DNA of 64,000 nt from Megaleporinus macrocephalus. Lineage: Eukaryota; Chordata; Actinopteri; Characiformes; Anostomidae. Below the pieces are notes generated by a model. The model ran no database searches. It was not told the DNA's origin and was given only the letters and a program-made list of their open reading frames with translations. Both the position numbers and the translations under genes were made by a program. Within the stretch, counting starts at the first letter, position 1. The number at the start of each line of letters is the position of its first letter. Positions 60,501-64,000 of the stretch are shown here, one piece after another. The stretch covers positions 36,452,349 to 36,516,348 of the forward strand of contig CM038725.1 of the NCBI GenBank assembly GCA_021613375.1. Direction: 5' to 3'.

Positions 60501-62230
60501 AGTACTGAATAATGTATAGTAGATATTGAGTAGTGTGTAGTAAGTACTGAATAATGTATAGTAGATATTGAGTCGTGTGTAGTAAGTACTGAATAATGTA
60601 TAGTAGATATTGAGTAGTGTGTAGTAAGTACTGAATAATGTATAGTAGATATTGAGTAGTGTGTAGTAAGTTTTGAATAATGTATAGTAGATATTGAGTA
60701 GTGTGTAGTAAGTACTGAATAATGTATAGTAGATATTGAGTAGTGTGTAGTAAGTACTGAATAATGTATAGTAGATATTGAGTAATGTGTAGTAAGTATT
60801 GAATAATGTATAGTAGATATTGAGTAATGTATAGTAAGTATTGAATAATGTATAGTAGATATTGAGTAGTGTGTAGTAAGTATTGAATAATGTATAGTAG
60901 ATATTGAGTAATGTGTAGTAAGTACTGAATAATGTATAGTAGATATTGAGTAATGTATAGTAAGTACTGAATAATGTATAGTAGATATTGAGTAGTGTGT
61001 AGTAAGTGTTGAATAATGTATAGTAGGTATTGAGTAATGTATAGTAAGTGTTGAATAATGTATAGTAGATATTGAGTAATGTATAGTAAGTATTGAATAA
61101 TGTATAGTAGATATTGAGTAATGTGTAGTAAGTACTGAATAATGTATAGTAGATATTGAGTAATGTGTAGTAAGTATTGAATAATGTATAGTAGATATTG
61201 AGTAATGTGTAGTAAGTACTGAATAATGTATAGTAGATATTGAGTAGTGTGTAGTAAGTACTGAATAATGTATAGTAGATATTGAGTAGTGTGTAGTAAG
61301 TGTTGAATAATGTATAGTAGGTATTGAGTAATGTATAGTAAGTGTTGAATAATGTATAGTAGATATTGAGTAATGTATAGTAAGTATTGAATAATGTATA
61401 GTAGATATTGAGTAATGTGTAGTAAGTACTGAATAATGTATAGTAGATATTGAGTAATGTGTAGTAAGTACTGAATAATGTATAGTAGATATTGAGTAAT
61501 GTGTAGTAAGTATTGAATAATGTATAGTAGATATTGAGTAATGTGTAGTAAGTATTGAATAATGTATAGTAGATATTGAGTAATGTGTAGTAAGTACTGA
61601 ATAATGTATAGTAGATATTGAGTAATGTGTAGTAAGTACTGAATAATGTATAGTAGATATTGAGTAATGTGTAGTAAGTATTGAATAATGTATAGTAGAT
61701 ATTGAGTAATGTGTAGTAAGTATTGAATAATGTATAGTAGATATTAAGTAATATGTAGTAAGTATTGAATAATGTATAGTAGATATTGAGTAGTGTGTAG
61801 TAAGTACTGAATAATGTATAGTAGATATTGAGTAATGTGTAGTAAGTATTGAATAATGTATAGTAGATATTGAGTAATGTGTAGTAAGTATTGAATAATG
61901 TATAGTAGATATTGAGTAATGTGTAGTAAGTACTGAATAATGTATAGTAGATATTGAGTAGTGTGTAGTAAGTATTGAATAATGTATAGTAGATATTGAG
62001 TAGTGTGTAGTAAGTATTGAATAATGTATAGTAGATATTAAGTAATATGTAGTAAGTATTGAATAATGTATAGTGGATATTGAATAATGTATAGTAGATA
62101 TTAAGTAATATGTAGTAAGTATTGAATAATGTATAGTAGATATTGAGTAATATGTAGTAAGTACTGTATAATGTATAGTAGATATTGAGTAGTGTGTAGT
62201 AGGTACTGAATAATGTATAGTATGTATTGA
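57540..62230 (+). repeat. 42-bp minisatellite, array 2 (about 110 copies)
   Basis: The unit is GTAGTAAGTACTGAATAATG then TATAGTAGATATTGAGTAAT and GT. Each unit is two 21-base halves. Since 42 is divisible by three and stop codons are absent in two minus frames, open frames of 901 and 1379 codons arise (motif ISTIHYSILTTHYS). These are not genes. Confidence 0.97.
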
Positions 62231-63059
62231 GTAATTTATAGTATTTCTTAATAGTTGAGCGTAGCAGGTGTTTAGGTCTGAGGTGATTGACTCTGAGGAT
62301 AAACAGAAGGGAGATGAACAGGTTAGTGGTTTTCTAATGGAAACAGGAGAACACTGGGCTGTTCCTCCTGCTGGCCCGTAGCGCTCCACCTCCTCAGTAC
62401 AGCTCGGGCTGTTTGACTGGTTCCTCGAGTCAGAAACAGAAGACAGTGAGTTTAGAGAAGAGTGAAATTCCACATTCCAGAGTTTTAGCTCGTCACTGTC
62501 ACCAAACAGCTCTTCTCACTCCACAGACCAGAGTCCCATCATGAACTATTACCTTATTAAATGTGTAATAACAGTAATATTAATATTAATAACAGTGCTC
62601 GTAGTGTTTTGGGTTAGATTGGGTTCAGGGTTTGGTAGACTCAGCTCAGCGTAGTGTTTTCACAGCTGTGAGCTGTTACACAACTTCAGTTCACATGGAC
62701 TTTGAGGAGAAGATCAAAGCAGTGAGATAAAGATATTATAGTTATTGCAGTGTTCTGGACCCCGGAGCTCCTGGACTGATGCTGGTCTATGGTTCGTCTC
62801 TCTCTGGGAGTCTTGACCAGCGTTCCACTGACCATCTTCAAACTCCCTTCTGAGCAGATCTGATCTTCTGTGTCTGGACTGGCTCTGTTTTGTGCTCTTA
62901 TCTTGAACCCAGTGAGCTGACCTGATTTTGGGCTGCTATCTTGGGGCCCTGGACTATCTCTGTTTTTGGTATAACTGTGTCCTTGAGCTCCTGGACTTTC
63001 TCTGATTTAAGATAATGTTATCTTCATGTCCCAGGACAAACTACAAGTAGTTTTTAGGA
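62231..63059. other. Unique intron/intergenic DNA, no gene seen
   Basis: Ordinary sequence between two arrays. From about 62740 the CTGGACT, TCTGTTTT and GGCCCC motifs that form the next array begin to appear irregularly. Confidence 0.5.
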
Positions 63060-64000
63060 TGACTCCATTTTCTGGCCCCTGGACTAACTCTGTTTTGGGC
63101 TAGCTTTATCTTTGGTCCCCTGGACTAGCTCTGTTTTGGGCTAGCTTTATCTTTGGTCCCCTGGACTAGCTCTGTTTTGGGCTAGCTTTATCTTTGGTCC
63201 CCTGGACTAGCTCTGTTTTGGGCTAGCTTTATCTTTGGTCCCCTGGGCTATCTCTGTTTTGGGCTAGCTTTATCTTTGGTCCCCTGGACTAGCTCTGTTT
63301 TGGGCTAGCTTTATCTTTGGTCCCCTGGGCTATCTCTGTTTTGGGCTAGCTTTATCTTTGGTCCCCTGGGCTATCTCTGTTTTGGGCTAGCTTCATCTTT
63401 GGTCCCCTGGACTATCTCAGTTTTGGGCTAGCTTTATCTTTGGTCCCCTGGACTAACTCAGTTTTGGGCTAGCTTTATCTTTGGTCCCCTGGACTAGCTC
63501 TGTTTTGGGCTAGCTTTATCTTTGGTCCCCTGGACTAGCTCTGTTTTGGGCTAGCTTTATCTTTGGTCCCCTGGGCTATCTCTGTTTTGGGCTAGCTTTA
63601 TCTTTGGTCCCCTGGGCTATCTCTGTTTTGGGCTAGCTTTATCTTTGGTCCCCTGGACTAGCTCTGTTTTGGGCTAGCTTTATCTTTGGTCCCCTGGACT
63701 ATCTCTGTTTTGGGCTAGCTTTATCTTTGGTCCCCTGGACTAACTCTGTTTTGGGCTAGCTTTATCTTTGGTCCCCTGGACTAGCTCTGTTTTGGGCTAG
63801 CTTTATCTTTGGTCCCCTGGACTAGCTCTGTTTTGGGCTAGCTTTATCTTTGGTCCCCTGGACTAGCTCTGTTTTGGGCTAGCTTTATCTTTGGTCCCCT
63901 GGACTATCTCAGTTTTGGCCTAGCTTTATCTTTGGTCCCCTGGGCTATCTCTGTTTTGTGCTAGCTTTATCTTTGGTCCCCTGGGCTAACTCTGTTTTGG
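63060..64000 (+). repeat. 41-bp minisatellite, runs off the right edge
   Basis: The unit is GGGCTAGCTTTATCTTTGGT then CCCCTGGACTAGCTCTGTTT and T, about 22 copies, with GGGCTATCTC variants. Diverged versions lie just to the left. Confidence 0.96.

Noticed and set aside
57619..62473. Minus-strand open frames of 901 and 1379 codons
   Set aside because: They are made of a 14-codon repeat from the 42-bp array. The period divisible by three and the lack of stops explain their length.

Overview
The window is teleost fish nuclear DNA. It holds intron-split vertebrate genes, fish-type LINE and hAT relics, and many minisatellites. I assign it to a ray-finned fish from the proteins and repeat types and cannot name the species. 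No prokaryotic genes, rRNA, tRNA or CRISPR array were seen.

Three genes lie on the + strand. (1) atosb (fam214b), nine coding exons from 13290 to 28449, preceded by probable 5' UTR exons near 8857, 10714 and 13088, with a poly(A) signal at 30189. The joined protein is 680 residues and carries the conserved Atos C-terminal block. (2) ranbp1, six coding exons from 37670 to 48105, in a GC-rich promoter region with a TATA-like box. Its 213-residue Ran-binding-domain protein is complete. (3) The first coding exon of an unidentified gene at 56644-56776, which continues through an intron past the right edge. No common pathway links these genes.

Tandem arrays fill roughly 40% of the window. In order they are: CA-rich (1-675), 48 bp (9098-10635), 38 bp (11395-12770), 73 bp (17930-24040), a second 48 bp array (27444-28232), 21 bp (31905-33990), 11/12 bp (34066-35477), 28 bp (35755-36950), 51 bp (42975-44165), an inverted 21 bp array (46825-47560), 42 bp (51740-54740), 52 bp (55240-56060), a second 42 bp array (57540-62230) and 41 bp (63060-64000, running off the edge). 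Several have periods divisible by three and so create long but meaningless open frames.

Interspersed elements include a 5'-truncated L2-type LINE, an 809 bp hAT-like element with a perfect 8 bp target duplication, a smaller hAT-like MITE, a decayed Tc1/mariner transposase relic, short palindromic elements and several multi-copy repeats. The most interesting signals are an internal duplication in atosb across two exons, two arrays whose unexpanded parent repeats can be seen elsewhere in the window, and an in-frame run from an atosb exon into an intronic 48 bp array.
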